This document shows, in pieces, positions 7,489-16,767 of a DNA stretch of 64,000 bases (position 1 is the stretch's first letter; each line of letters opens with the position of its first letter). The notes below the pieces were generated by a model that saw nothing but the letters and a program-made list of their open reading frames with translations, did no database searches and was not told the DNA's origin. The translations under genes were made by a program, and so were the position numbers. This stretch comes from Microvirga splendida (lineage in GTDB: Bacteria > Pseudomonadota > Alphaproteobacteria > Rhizobiales > Beijerinckiaceae). The stretch spans positions 1 to 64,000 of the forward strand of contig NZ_JAELXT010000020.1 in NCBI RefSeq assembly GCF_016427565.1, in the 5' to 3' direction.

Positions 7489-10449
7489 TTGTCAGATCGT
7501 CTGAGAACAGACAACGGGCACTATCATTCCCGGCGTGAGGAGCGTGGATCGAACGGCCGGATCCGGGAAGCATGGACGCAAGCGCCCGATCGGGATGCCC
7601 TGGCGCAGGACTTAGTCCGTGCCGTTGATGGAGAAGTTCGCTTCACGGATGGTGACCGTGCGCTCTATGCCACAGACTCCTCAAATTACCGCCAAGTTCC
7701 CTTAGGTGTGGTGATCCCGGAATCGGCGGAGGATGTGGTCCGGACGGTCGAGGTTTGCCGTAAGCACCGTGCCCCGCTGGTGAGCCGCGGCGGCGGCACG
7801 AGCCTTGCCGGGCAGACCTGCAACACGGCAGTGGTGATCGACTTCTCCAAATACCTCGGTCGCATTCTGGAGATCGATCCCGGAAAGCGCCGCGCCCGGG
7901 TCGAGCCGGGCTGCGTTCTCGACCACTTGCGCGATGCCGCCGAGCGCCACCATCTGACCTTCGGCCCTGATCCCGCCACTCACAGCCACAACACCCTGGG
8001 CGGCATGATTGGCAACAATTCGTGCGGTGTGCATTCGGTCCAGGCCGGGCGAACCGCGGACAATGTGGCGGCTCTCGACATTCTGACGTACGACGGTCTG
8101 CGCTTGCAGGTCGGCCGGACAGGCGACGCTGAATTGCGGTCCATTCTCGCAGCCGGCGGGCGACGGGCCGAGATCTATCGCAAGCTGGATACATTCCGTC
8201 ATAAGTACGCAGAGCTGATCCGCGAGCGTTTCCCGAGGATCCCACGTAGAGTTTCCGGATACGCCGATCTCGACAAGCTGCTCCCGGAGAACGGTTTCGA
8301 CGTCGCAAAGGCGCTGGTCGGAACGGAGGGCACCTGCGTCACTATCCTGGAGGCCACGCTGAGGCTGATCCCGAGTCCTCCGGAGCGCATCCTGGTTATC
8401 GTCGGCTTTGCGGATATCTTCCAAGCTGCGGACGCGGTTCCGCTGATCCTGGAACACAAGCCCCTGGCAATCGAGGGCATCGACCATTTCCTCGTTGACT
8501 CGATGATGCGTAAACACTTGCATGAGAGCGACATGCGTCTACTGCCCGAAGGCTGCGATTGGCTCGTCATCGAGTTCGGCGGCGACACCGAGGAGGAGGC
8601 GGTCGGGAAGGGCAGGCAGCTTATCGAGATCTTCGACGCGAAGCCTCATGCGGAAGCCAAGCTGATACGACGTAATGAGGCCGAAGAGCGGATCTGGGCC
8701 GTGCGCCGGGCGGGACTGCCTGGCAGCGCCTATGTTCCGGACCGACCCGAGACCTGGGAGGGCTGGGAGGATACGGCCGTCGCGCCGGAGCGTCTCGGAG
8801 ACTACCTGCGCGATCTGAAAGCTCTTTTCGACAGGTACGGCTATGTCTCTCCCATGTACGGCCACTTTGGCGACGGCCTTGTTCATTGCCGTGTCAGCTT
8901 CGATCTCAAATCGGAACAGGGCATTGAGACCTGGCGGCGGTTTCTGGAGGAGGCGGCGGATCTCGTGGTGCGCTATGGCGGCTCCCTCTCAGGGGAGCAT
9001 GGGGATGGGCAATCCCGCGCCGCGCTTCTCGAAAAGATGTACGGCCCGGAACTGATCCAGGCCTTCCGCGAGTTCAAGATGATCTGGGATCCTCATGGCA
9101 TGATGAATCCTGGAAAGATCGTCGATCCATATCCGATCACCTCCAATCTCCGGCTGGGTCCGAGCTACGACCCGCCCAGTCAGAAAACCCACTTCCATTT
9201 TGAGGAGGAGGGCGGCTTCCGCGGAGCGGTTGAGCGGTGCGTCGGCGTGGGCAAGTGCCGTCGCCACGATAGCAAAGACCAAGTCATGTGCCCGAGCTAT
9301 CTCGTGACGCTCGAGGAAAAGCACTCGACCCGCGGGCGCGCCCGTATGCTCTTTGAAATGCTGCATGGTGGGGCCATCAACGACGGCTGGAGAAGCGACG
9401 AGGTCGAGGGGGCTCTCAAGCTCTGCCTCGCCTGCAAGGGATGCAAGAGCGATTGCCCCGTGAGCGTCGACATGGCGACTTACAAGGCCGAATTCCGCGC
9501 TCATTATTATAAGCGCCGTCTTCGTCCCCGTTCAGCCTATTCCATGGGTTTGATTTACTGGTGGGCGCGGTTCGGAGCGAAGGCTCCGCTCCTGGCCAAT
9601 TTCACAACCCAGGTCCCGCTGGTCCGCAATGTCACCAAGGCTGTGGGCGGGATTGCCCAGCAACGCACCCTACCGCGATTGGCGCACCAGACCTTCACGG
9701 AGTGGTTCAGGCAGCGCGGTCGACAGGCCACGGGCGGAAGGCGGGTCCTGCTGTGGCCTGATACCTTCAGCAACTTCTTCCGTCCTGAGACCGCGATTGC
9801 GGCCACTCAGGCTCTCGAAGCCGCCGGATATGAGGTCACGATCCCCAGGCGCCCCCTCTGCTGTGGCAGGCCCCTTTACGACCAGGGTATGCTGACATCG
9901 GCGAAGCGCCTGTGGCGCCAGACCATGCGAGTTCTGGGCCCCGATATCGCTTCAGGAACGCCTGTCATCGGTCTCGAACCCGCCTGCGTGACAGCATTCA
10001 AAGACGAACTCCTCGGCCTCTTTCCGGAAGACCGGCAGGCGCAACAGTTGAGTTCACAAACCACCTTCTTCAGCGATTTCCTGAGCAAGAAGGCGGACGG
10101 GCTGAACATTCCCAGGACTGGACACAGGGCCTTGGTCCAGATCCACTGCAACCATCATGCCGTCATTCATAAGGAGGGCGAGCGCCGCCTGCTCGATGCG
10201 CTTGGGCTTGACTACGAGATCATGCCATCCGGGTGCTGCGGCATGGCGGGAGCCTTTGGATTTTCTGCGGAAACCCACGATGTCGGGCTTGCAGTCGGCG
10301 AGCGTGTGCTCCTGCCGATGGTTCGCGCGGCGGACGAGGATGTGCTCATCCTCGCAAACGGCTTCAGCTGTCGTGAGCAAATCGAGCAGGGCACAGGACG
10401 GAGGACGCTGCACATCGCTGAAGTGGTCAACAATTTGCTGGCTCGGTAA
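7489..10449 (+). CDS. YdiJ-like FAD-linked oxidase fused to Fe-S/CCG domains
   Basis: The product is 986 residues, close to the roughly 1000 of YdiJ-type D-2-hydroxyacid dehydrogenases. A GlcD-like FAD_binding_4 domain (about 60-270; SRGGGTSLAGQ and NNSCG motifs) is followed by the FAD oxidase C-terminal domain (to about 540). Next come two ferredoxin-like clusters (CVGVGKCR at about 583 and CLACKGCKSDCP at about 645) and two CCG domains (LCCGRP at about 790, GCCGMAGAFGF at about 914). The family oxidises D-2-hydroxyacids such as D-lactate or D-2-hydroxyglutarate and passes electrons to the respiratory chain. The start is TTG at 7489, supported by a near-perfect AAGGAGG six bases upstream. 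It is the third gene of the putative catabolic operon. Confidence 0.9.
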   Translation: MSDRLRTDNGHYHSRREERGSNGRIREAWTQAPDRDALAQDLVRAVDGEVRFTDGDRALYATDSSNYRQVPLGVVIPESAEDVVRTVEVCRKHRAPLVSRGGGTSLAGQTCNTAVVIDFSKYLGRILEIDPGKRRARVEPGCVLDHLRDAAERHHLTFGPDPATHSHNTLGGMIGNNSCGVHSVQAGRTADNVAALDILTYDGLRLQVGRTGDAELRSILAAGGRRAEIYRKLDTFRHKYAELIRERFPRIPRRVSGYADLDKLLPENGFDVAKALVGTEGTCVTILEATLRLIPSPPERILVIVGFADIFQAADAVPLILEHKPLAIEGIDHFLVDSMMRKHLHESDMRLLPEGCDWLVIEFGGDTEEEAVGKGRQLIEIFDAKPHAEAKLIRRNEAEERIWAVRRAGLPGSAYVPDRPETWEGWEDTAVAPERLGDYLRDLKALFDRYGYVSPMYGHFGDGLVHCRVSFDLKSEQGIETWRRFLEEAADLVVRYGGSLSGEHGDGQSRAALLEKMYGPELIQAFREFKMIWDPHGMMNPGKIVDPYPITSNLRLGPSYDPPSQKTHFHFEEEGGFRGAVERCVGVGKCRRHDSKDQVMCPSYLVTLEEKHSTRGRARMLFEMLHGGAINDGWRSDEVEGALKLCLACKGCKSDCPVSVDMATYKAEFRAHYYKRRLRPRSAYSMGLIYWWARFGAKAPLLANFTTQVPLVRNVTKAVGGIAQQRTLPRLAHQTFTEWFRQRGRQATGGRRVLLWPDTFSNFFRPETAIAATQALEAAGYEVTIPRRPLCCGRPLYDQGMLTSAKRLWRQTMRVLGPDIASGTPVIGLEPACVTAFKDELLGLFPEDRQAQQLSSQTTFFSDFLSKKADGLNIPRTGHRALVQIHCNHHAVIHKEGERRLLDALGLDYEIMPSGCCGMAGAFGFSAETHDVGLAVGERVLLPMVRAADEDVLILANGFSCREQIEQGTGRRTLHIAEVVNNLLAR

Positions 10450-10458
10450 CTTCATCAG

Positions 10459-10965
10459 GTGCTAGGCCGACGCCAAGCGATCCGTCTTTCCCGGAATGAA
10501 GAGTGTCCCCATAGGGAGTCGGGCATTGCTGAACTTCCAACAATATTCACTTGGATTGTGATTGCTGCCTTCGTTGTTGCTGCCGCCTTCGTTTGGAGCG
10601 CTGGAACGAGGCTCAGCGGCTACTTAGATGAAATATCGAGGTTGAGCGGGTTGGGCAGTGGCTTTGTGGGCCTGTTACTCTTAGGTGGCATCACCTCGCT
10701 GCCTGAGCTTGCCACGGTCACCACCGCTTCATTCGCGGGCAATGCTCCGCTGGCGATCAACAATGTACTTGGGAGCGCTGCCATCAATGTCGTTCTACTG
10801 GCTGTTGCTGACGCATTCCTTGGCCGCCGGGCTCTGACATCGGTCATCGGAGAGCCCACTCCACTCCTGCAAGGCGTACTGGACATTCTGCTCCTCGCTC
10901 TCGTTGTGATTGCGATTGTGACCGGAGACATCTCGGTTCTAGGTTTAGGCGCTCGGTCGGGCTGA
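10459..10965 (+). pseudogene. Truncated sodium/calcium exchanger (CaCA family), N-terminal half
   Basis: The frame encodes about 150 residues of hydrophobic helices. It includes the alpha-1 repeat signature of the CaCA superfamily (GGITSLPELATV, followed by N.VLGSAAINVV). Full-length members have two such repeats and about 330 residues; here translation stops right after the fourth helix, so the alpha-2 repeat is missing. No ATG fits the expected N-terminus. The frame opens with GTG at 10459, but homology begins near AELPTIFTW, where only ATT at 10525 has a well-placed AGGGAG. Truncation next to an insertion-sequence remnant suggests a disrupted gene. Confidence 0.65.
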
Positions 10966-11425
10966 AGCAACAACGCTCCAGATTGCAAGCGAGCTCACTC
11001 GTCCAGGCCTCTTGTCAGCCTGTCGCGCCAAAGCGGACATTCTGAAAGAGGTGCGGACTTTCGAGCCTGATCCTGAGCGGGCATCTACGCTTTCAGTGAT
11101 GACTTTACCTGTTCGCCTGTCAGCAGATCGACAGGAGTTGCGTCTGTCACCAAGCCACAAGCAGGATTTACGTAAGAACAATCGAGCCAAGAACTCGCAT
11201 CAAGTGGTGCGACGCGAGCGCAAGTGGCAGCGTTTCAAATCGCCCGGGAAGAGCCGACATGGCAAGTCGGTGGTAGATTGCGATCGCTGGCGCTCGAAGG
11301 AGTTCGTCAGTTGGGCTTCTGTCACCAACTACATTGACTGTGACAGAGTTAGGTTTTCAAAGGCGAGTTCGGCAGGCGTGTTGCCGTAAGGTAACATTGG
11401 TTAATAAAATCTCATCTTGCAGTAA
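10966..11425 (+). other. Degenerate intergenic region between truncated exchanger and adhesin
   Basis: There is no intact gene here. It holds the IS6-type transposase remnant (listed separately) and a copy of the short motif GCGGACATTC at 11033-11042, which recurs with one change in other spacers of this window. Base composition falls sharply toward 11390-11460, where AT-rich sequence precedes the adhesin gene. Confidence 0.5.
11177..11251 (+). mobile_element. Remnant of an IS6-family transposase C-terminus
   Basis: Twenty-five codons read NNRAKNSHQVVRRERK, then WQRFKSPG. This is very close to the conserved C-terminal block of IS6-type transposases in rhizobia (NNRAENSHQ, RRRER, QRFKS). One Arg codon of the RRRER block is missing, and the following family residues (AQRFL...) are replaced by unrelated sequence. 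No inverted repeats or further transposase sequence are visible, so only a scar remains. It lies beside the truncated exchanger and probably records the event that damaged it. Confidence 0.6.
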
Positions 11426-11453
11426 TTGAACTCGACATCTAGGGCAATATTCT
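11426..11453 (+). promoter_or_regulatory. Candidate promoter for the RTX adhesin
   Basis: In an AT-rich patch, TTGAAC (11426-11431) and TATTCT (11448-11453) are separated by 16 bases, giving a sigma70-like pair about 130 bases before the preferred start of the adhesin. This is a sequence match only. Confidence 0.3.
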
Positions 11454-11580
11454 TAGTAGTGCTCACCCTCAGGTGGCCGGCTTTGAGAAGTGCCACGGTT
11501 CTTCACAACAGCGGCCAGTGGCGCCGCGGGACGGCACGTCAGATCCATTCGTCAGTTCTGGGTCGGCGAGGGGGCATGAC

Positions 11581-14500
11581 ATGGTAGGCAGTCTCGAGGG
11601 AATTCAGGTCAAGATCACGTTCTCCTTGCAGGGATGGTTCGTCTATGAGGCTCCCTACGAATTCACGTCGGTGGTCGTCGGAGCCGGGCCTGAACTCGTC
11701 GTACCCTTATCGGCTAGAATCCTGTCGGATACAGACGGCGATCTTGATATGGAGCCGGTGCAGGGCCCCAACGGGCTTCTGAGCGGGACGATGACCATCG
11801 ACATTTCCGGCAATCAGGTCTTTGCCCAATTCGAGGGAACCGCACAACCCGCTGGGTTCACCATCAAGATCGAAGGCTTGGCTCCCACAGGCGTCGCCCC
11901 TGGCACAATCACCGATCAGGGATCGATGAACGGGGTCAATGCTGTATATGCGCCGACTTACAATGCTTCGACGAAGACATTAACCTACAATTGGTTCTTC
12001 ATGGGCTTTCAGCCCGGAACCAAGGTCGATCAGACGGTCTTCTACGACAATCGCCTTGAAGATAACCCGGATGCCGTGGACGACGCATTCAGCACCAAGG
12101 CCGGCGTTGCGTTGGCAGGGAAGAGCGTTCTTGCGAACGACAAGGATCTCGACAATGGAGGTCCGCTCGGTGTTGTCGATCCTCAAACCACCACGCACCT
12201 CAATGGAGAGGCGGCCGATGTCGGCCGCTGGACCGATCTATCCGGCGGCGGACGCGTTCTGCTGAATGCGGACGGCACCCTACAATTCTCCGATGGCGGC
12301 GATTTCGCCGATCTGGCGGCGGGTCAGACCCGCACCACGTCGTTCCAGTATACGGTGACGGATTCAACAGGGCGCTTCGATACAGCCATGACGACCATCA
12401 CGGTTGAGGGCGTCAACGATGCGCCGACGGCCTCGAACCTGACGCAGGTCATCGCCGCCGTCGAGGATGGCGGAGCGGTCGCGCTCGGCGATATCGTCGT
12501 GGCGGATGCCGATGTTGGAGATACGGTCACCGCGACGCTGACGCTGAGCCAACCCGTTGCGGGCGCTCTGTCGGTGGGATCCTTCGGCTCGGCTACGCCG
12601 ACCTACGATTCTGTCATGGGCGTGTGGAGGGTGAGTGGATCGGTTGCAGACGTGAATGCAGCCTTGGCCGCAGTCACATTCACGCCTGCCCCCAACTGGG
12701 ACAAGCCGGTTTCGATCGCGACGCAGATCCGCGATGCTGCCGGATCAGGACCCGCCAATGGCACCATCACGGTCAACGTGTCCCCGGCCAACGACGCACC
12801 GCAGCTTGCCGACCGGAATCTGTCCCTGACGGTCGCGGAGGATGCGGGTCCGCCGGCAGCCGGGCAGGCGATGGGGCTTCTGGTCTCCGATCTGGCCGGT
12901 GGCATCTCGGACGTGGACACCGCCTCCAGCCGTGGCATCGCCATCGTCGGAGCCGATGCCTCGAACGGCACATGGTGGTTCTCCATCAACGGGGGCGCCT
13001 CCTGGTCGGCTCTCGGCACGCCCTCGCAAAACGCCGCAAGGCTCCTTGCCGCCGATGGAGCGACACGGCTCTACTTCGAGCCGAACGCCGACTTCAACGG
13101 CACGGTTCCGGTGGGCCTCACCATCCGCGCCTGGGATCAGTCGACCGGCAGCAACGGGGGCACGACCAACATTGGAGCCACCGGCACTGGTGGAACCTCT
13201 CCGTTCAGCACCCTGACAGATACGGTCGGTCTGGGCGTCACAAGCATCAATGATGCTCCCGTTGCCATTGTGCCGGGCAGCATCGCGGTGACGGAAGACA
13301 CAGCCACGGCCCTGGTTGGGATCAGCTTCTCGGACAAGGATGCAGGTCCCGGCAACGTGACGGTGACCTTCAGCATTCCGGTCGGAACACTGGGGGCGGT
13401 CAGCGGCGCGGGGGTGTCTGTCGGAGGCACCGCCTCCGCCCTGACCCTGACGGGCACGGTCGCTGGCATCAACGCCTTCATCGCCGCCGGCAACGTCACC
13501 TATATCCCGGTCCACGATGATACGGCGTCGAGGGCCCTGACCATCTCCATCAACGACAATGGCAACGCGGGCGGCGGCGGCGGCCTGAGCGATACCAAGA
13601 CGGTTGCCTTGAACATCTCGACCGTCAACGACGCGCCGGTCGTCACCGTGCCGGGGGGCATCGCGGTGACGGAAGACGCGGCCACCGCTTTGACGGGCAT
13701 CACCTTCTGGGATGTGGATGCCGGCTCGGCGAACGTGACGGTGACCCTCAGCATCGCGGCTGGGTCGCTGGCCGCCACCAGCGGTGCCAATGTCACAGTG
13801 GGTGGGACCGCCTCGGCCCTGACGCTGACTGGATCCATCGCCGACATCAACGCTTTTATCGCCGCCAGCAAGGTCACCTATACGTCTGATGCGAACGGCA
13901 CGGGGAGTCGCGTGCTGACCGTCTCGATCGATGACGGCGGCAATGCCGGCAGCGGTGGTGCGCAGACCGATACCAAGACGGTTGCCCTGACCATTGCGGC
14001 TGTCAACGATGCGCCCGTCGTCACCGGGCCGGGCAGCATCGCGATGACGGAGAACACGCCGGCCGCGCTGACGGGCATCACCGTCTCTGACATTGATGCG
14101 GGGGCGGGGGATGTCACCGTGACCCTGAGCATCTCCGGGGGCTCCCTGTCAGCCACCTCCGGCGCGGGCGTCACGATTGATGGAACGGCCTCGGTCCTCA
14201 CGCTGACCGGGACCACCGCTAATATCAATGCCTTCATTGCCGCAAGCCACGTCACCTACGTGCCGTCCCTCAACGACTCGGGCACGCGAGTCCTGACGGT
14301 TTCGGTCAACGATGGCGGCAACACGGGTTCGGGCGGTGCCCGGACCCATACCCACACGGTCGATCTCGAGATCGCCGCCGTGAACGACGCCCCTGTAGCG
14401 ACCGTGCCGGCCAGCATTTCCGTAACGGAAGATACGACGACGGCGCTGACGGGCATCACCTTCTCCGACATTGATGCGGGATCTGCTGCCGTAACAGTCA

Positions 14501-16662
14501 CCCTGTCTGTGCCCGCGGGTTCGCTGTCGGCCACCACCAGTGGGGGTGTCACGGCTGGCGGAACGGCGTCGTCCCTGACCCTGACGGGCACCCTTGCCGA
14601 CATCAATGCCTTCATCGCCGCAAGCAACGTCACCTATGCCCCTCCGGCCAATGGCACAGGCACCTATGTGCTTACCGTCTCCATCAACGATAGCGGGAAC
14701 TCCGGCTCGGGAGGGCCGCTGAACGATACGAAAACGGTAAACCTCGACGTCTCGGCGGTGAACGACGCTCCCTTTGCTGCATCACCGGGCAGTATCGCGG
14801 TGATCGAGGATACGGCGACCGCGCTGATCGGCATCAGCTTCGCGGACATCGATGCCGGATCGGCCCCGGTGGTCGTGACCCTGAGCATTCCGGCGGGTTC
14901 CCTGTCCGCCACCAGTCGATCGGGCGTCATCATCGGCGGGACGTCTTCTGCCTTGACGCTGACGGGTAGCGTCGCGGACATCAACGCATTCATCGCGGCG
15001 AGCGGCGTGATCTATACCCCCGCCGCGAACGACCATGGAACGCGGATCCTGACGGTCTCGATCGATGATGCGGGCAATACGGGTTCAGGCGGCGCGCTGA
15101 GCCACGCGCGAACCGTCGATCTCCACGTGTCCGCCGTGAATGACGTCGCCGTCGTCGGCGGCACGGATGCCGGATCGGTTGCGGAGAACGGCACGCTGAT
15201 CGCGACCGGCATGCTGACGGTGGCTGACGAGGACGAGGGTGAGGCCGGCTTCAAGGCTCAGGCCGACGTTCAAGGCGCCTACGGCACCTTCTCCTTCGAC
15301 GCCATTCAGGGCAAGTGGACCTATGTGCTCGACAATGAGGCCGAGAAGACCAAGGTCCTGCGGTCCGGCGAGGTCGTCACCGAGACCTTCACGGTCGAGA
15401 CCCTCGACGGCACCGTGAAGACCGTACGCGTGCAGGTTAAAGGCGATGGCACGTTGATGGGCGGCGTCGAGGTGTCGACCGGAGCGATCGTCTATCCGGA
15501 CGGCAGCACGGGCCAGACCCTCATCATCCCCATTATGACGGCGGGCAGCGGCCCTTCCGACATTCCGTTGGCGAAGTCCGGCGGGACCATTCTCATTCAG
15601 GCGCAAGTGCCGGTGGGCTTTGGCCTGCAGGCGAGCGGCCCATCGGCTCCAAAGACTGCCGGCACCTCGCTTGCCGACCTAATCCGCGAAATCAAGGCGC
15701 ACAGCCTTGCCGGATCAGCCGACCAAGGCCAACTCACCGGAGGCGGCTCCGGCTTCCTCGGCGGCCTGCCGGCGAACACGCCGCTGCTCGTGCAAACCTT
15801 GGTTCCGATCGTGGCTGCTGGTAGCACGATGCCCCCTGGTCAGCCCCTCGTGATCAGCGGCAATGGCAGTCCCGGCACTCCGGCAACGGCGCTCGTTATC
15901 GACGCTCAAGACCTGCCTGCGGGGACCCACCTGCAACTGCAGAACGTGGAGTTTGCGGCCATTATCGGCAGCATCAAGGTAACGGGCGGTGCAGGCTCTC
16001 AGGTGGTGTTCGGCGACAGCGCCAGCCAGCACATGGTGCTGGGGGCAGACGACGACGTTCTGCATGGCGGCGGCGGCAACGACTATGTTGGTTCCTTCGG
16101 CGGTGACGATCGGCTCTATGGCGATGACGGCAACGACACCGTCTCGGGTGGTATCGGCAACGACCGCCTGTGGGGCGGCAACGGGCACGACCGGCTGCTC
16201 GGTGGCTCAGGCCGTGACCGCCTCGATGGCGGGGCAGGCAGTGATACGCTGAAGGGCGATAGTGGCAATGATTGGCTCACCGGCGGCTTAGGTCGTGACA
16301 AGCTCTGGGGCGGTGCGGGCCGGGACGTCTTTGATTTTAACTCGGTCAAGGAGAGCAAGCTCGGTTCCGTGCGCGATGTCATCTACGATTTCCGCTCCGG
16401 TCAGGACCGGATCGACCTGCGCGGCATTGATGCCAACGAGCGACTCAAGGGCAATCAGGCCTTCAGCTGGACCGGCATGAAAGTGCCGTTCCTGCACCCG
16501 GACGAAGCGGCTTCCCACTTCATGACGGCCGGCTTCACCGGGCGGGCAGGGGAGCTGCGTTACGACCGGGGCATCCTGATGGGCGACACCGACGGTGACG
16601 GTCGAGCCGAATTCGAGATCCGAGTGGTCGGCAAGCTCACCTTCAACGACGTGATCCTTTAA
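11581..16662 (+). CDS. Large RTX adhesin with tandem cadherin/VCBS-like repeats
   Basis: The product is 1693 residues. ATG at 11581 is preferred because a GAGGGGG site precedes it; the frame opens further up at GTG 11473. A novel N-terminal region (1-180) is followed by Ig/cadherin-like domains (180-550). Five tandem repeats of exactly 126 residues (about 555-1184) come next, each starting near VNDAP with GSIAVTEDTATALTGI and ending GNAGSGG...TVAL. A VCBS repeat (about 1185-1300) and a spacer follow. RTX nonapeptides (GGxGxDxLxGG type, about 1487-1585) bind Ca2+. The C-terminus (TDGDGRAEFEI...LTFNDVIL) looks like an uncleaved type I secretion signal. It probably acts as a cell-surface or biofilm adhesin. 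There is no N-terminal signal peptide, and no type I exporter genes are seen in the window. Confidence 0.85.
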   Translation: MVGSLEGIQVKITFSLQGWFVYEAPYEFTSVVVGAGPELVVPLSARILSDTDGDLDMEPVQGPNGLLSGTMTIDISGNQVFAQFEGTAQPAGFTIKIEGLAPTGVAPGTITDQGSMNGVNAVYAPTYNASTKTLTYNWFFMGFQPGTKVDQTVFYDNRLEDNPDAVDDAFSTKAGVALAGKSVLANDKDLDNGGPLGVVDPQTTTHLNGEAADVGRWTDLSGGGRVLLNADGTLQFSDGGDFADLAAGQTRTTSFQYTVTDSTGRFDTAMTTITVEGVNDAPTASNLTQVIAAVEDGGAVALGDIVVADADVGDTVTATLTLSQPVAGALSVGSFGSATPTYDSVMGVWRVSGSVADVNAALAAVTFTPAPNWDKPVSIATQIRDAAGSGPANGTITVNVSPANDAPQLADRNLSLTVAEDAGPPAAGQAMGLLVSDLAGGISDVDTASSRGIAIVGADASNGTWWFSINGGASWSALGTPSQNAARLLAADGATRLYFEPNADFNGTVPVGLTIRAWDQSTGSNGGTTNIGATGTGGTSPFSTLTDTVGLGVTSINDAPVAIVPGSIAVTEDTATALVGISFSDKDAGPGNVTVTFSIPVGTLGAVSGAGVSVGGTASALTLTGTVAGINAFIAAGNVTYIPVHDDTASRALTISINDNGNAGGGGGLSDTKTVALNISTVNDAPVVTVPGGIAVTEDAATALTGITFWDVDAGSANVTVTLSIAAGSLAATSGANVTVGGTASALTLTGSIADINAFIAASKVTYTSDANGTGSRVLTVSIDDGGNAGSGGAQTDTKTVALTIAAVNDAPVVTGPGSIAMTENTPAALTGITVSDIDAGAGDVTVTLSISGGSLSATSGAGVTIDGTASVLTLTGTTANINAFIAASHVTYVPSLNDSGTRVLTVSVNDGGNTGSGGARTHTHTVDLEIAAVNDAPVATVPASISVTEDTTTALTGITFSDIDAGSAAVTVTLSVPAGSLSATTSGGVTAGGTASSLTLTGTLADINAFIAASNVTYAPPANGTGTYVLTVSINDSGNSGSGGPLNDTKTVNLDVSAVNDAPFAASPGSIAVIEDTATALIGISFADIDAGSAPVVVTLSIPAGSLSATSRSGVIIGGTSSALTLTGSVADINAFIAASGVIYTPAANDHGTRILTVSIDDAGNTGSGGALSHARTVDLHVSAVNDVAVVGGTDAGSVAENGTLIATGMLTVADEDEGEAGFKAQADVQGAYGTFSFDAIQGKWTYVLDNEAEKTKVLRSGEVVTETFTVETLDGTVKTVRVQVKGDGTLMGGVEVSTGAIVYPDGSTGQTLIIPIMTAGSGPSDIPLAKSGGTILIQAQVPVGFGLQASGPSAPKTAGTSLADLIREIKAHSLAGSADQGQLTGGGSGFLGGLPANTPLLVQTLVPIVAAGSTMPPGQPLVISGNGSPGTPATALVIDAQDLPAGTHLQLQNVEFAAIIGSIKVTGGAGSQVVFGDSASQHMVLGADDDVLHGGGGNDYVGSFGGDDRLYGDDGNDTVSGGIGNDRLWGGNGHDRLLGGSGRDRLDGGAGSDTLKGDSGNDWLTGGLGRDKLWGGAGRDVFDFNSVKESKLGSVRDVIYDFRSGQDRIDLRGIDANERLKGNQAFSWTGMKVPFLHPDEAASHFMTAGFTGRAGELRYDRGILMGDTDGDGRAEFEIRVVGKLTFNDVIL
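13243..15132 (+). repeat. Five tandem 378-bp repeats inside the RTX adhesin
   Basis: The unit boundary (codons for VNDAP or a variant) falls at 13243, 13621, 13999, 14377 and 14755, with the array end at 15133. Every unit is therefore exactly 378 bases (126 codons) with no indels. Units differ by many substitutions but keep the blocks SIAVTEDTATAL, SALTLTG, INAFIAAS and VSINDGGNAGSGG. The regular spacing also creates long minus-strand shadow frames of the same period. Confidence 0.9.
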
Positions 16663-16767
16663 GGCACATGGCCCGGCGGGGTGCGATCCTGCCCGGGCCT
16701 GGTGTCCTGCTGCGACAGAATTTTCATGCATCCTAATTTATGGTCCGACGCCACCTCGGAGATCCTG

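Noticed and set aside
13137-15254. Series of about 125-codon minus-strand frames
   Set aside because: They repeat every 378 bases because the adhesin repeats do. They are a by-product of the tandem array and lack ribosome sites.
16670-16699. Terminator after the adhesin gene
   Set aside because: The GC-rich stem has two internal mismatches and no T-run, so I do not list it as a feature.
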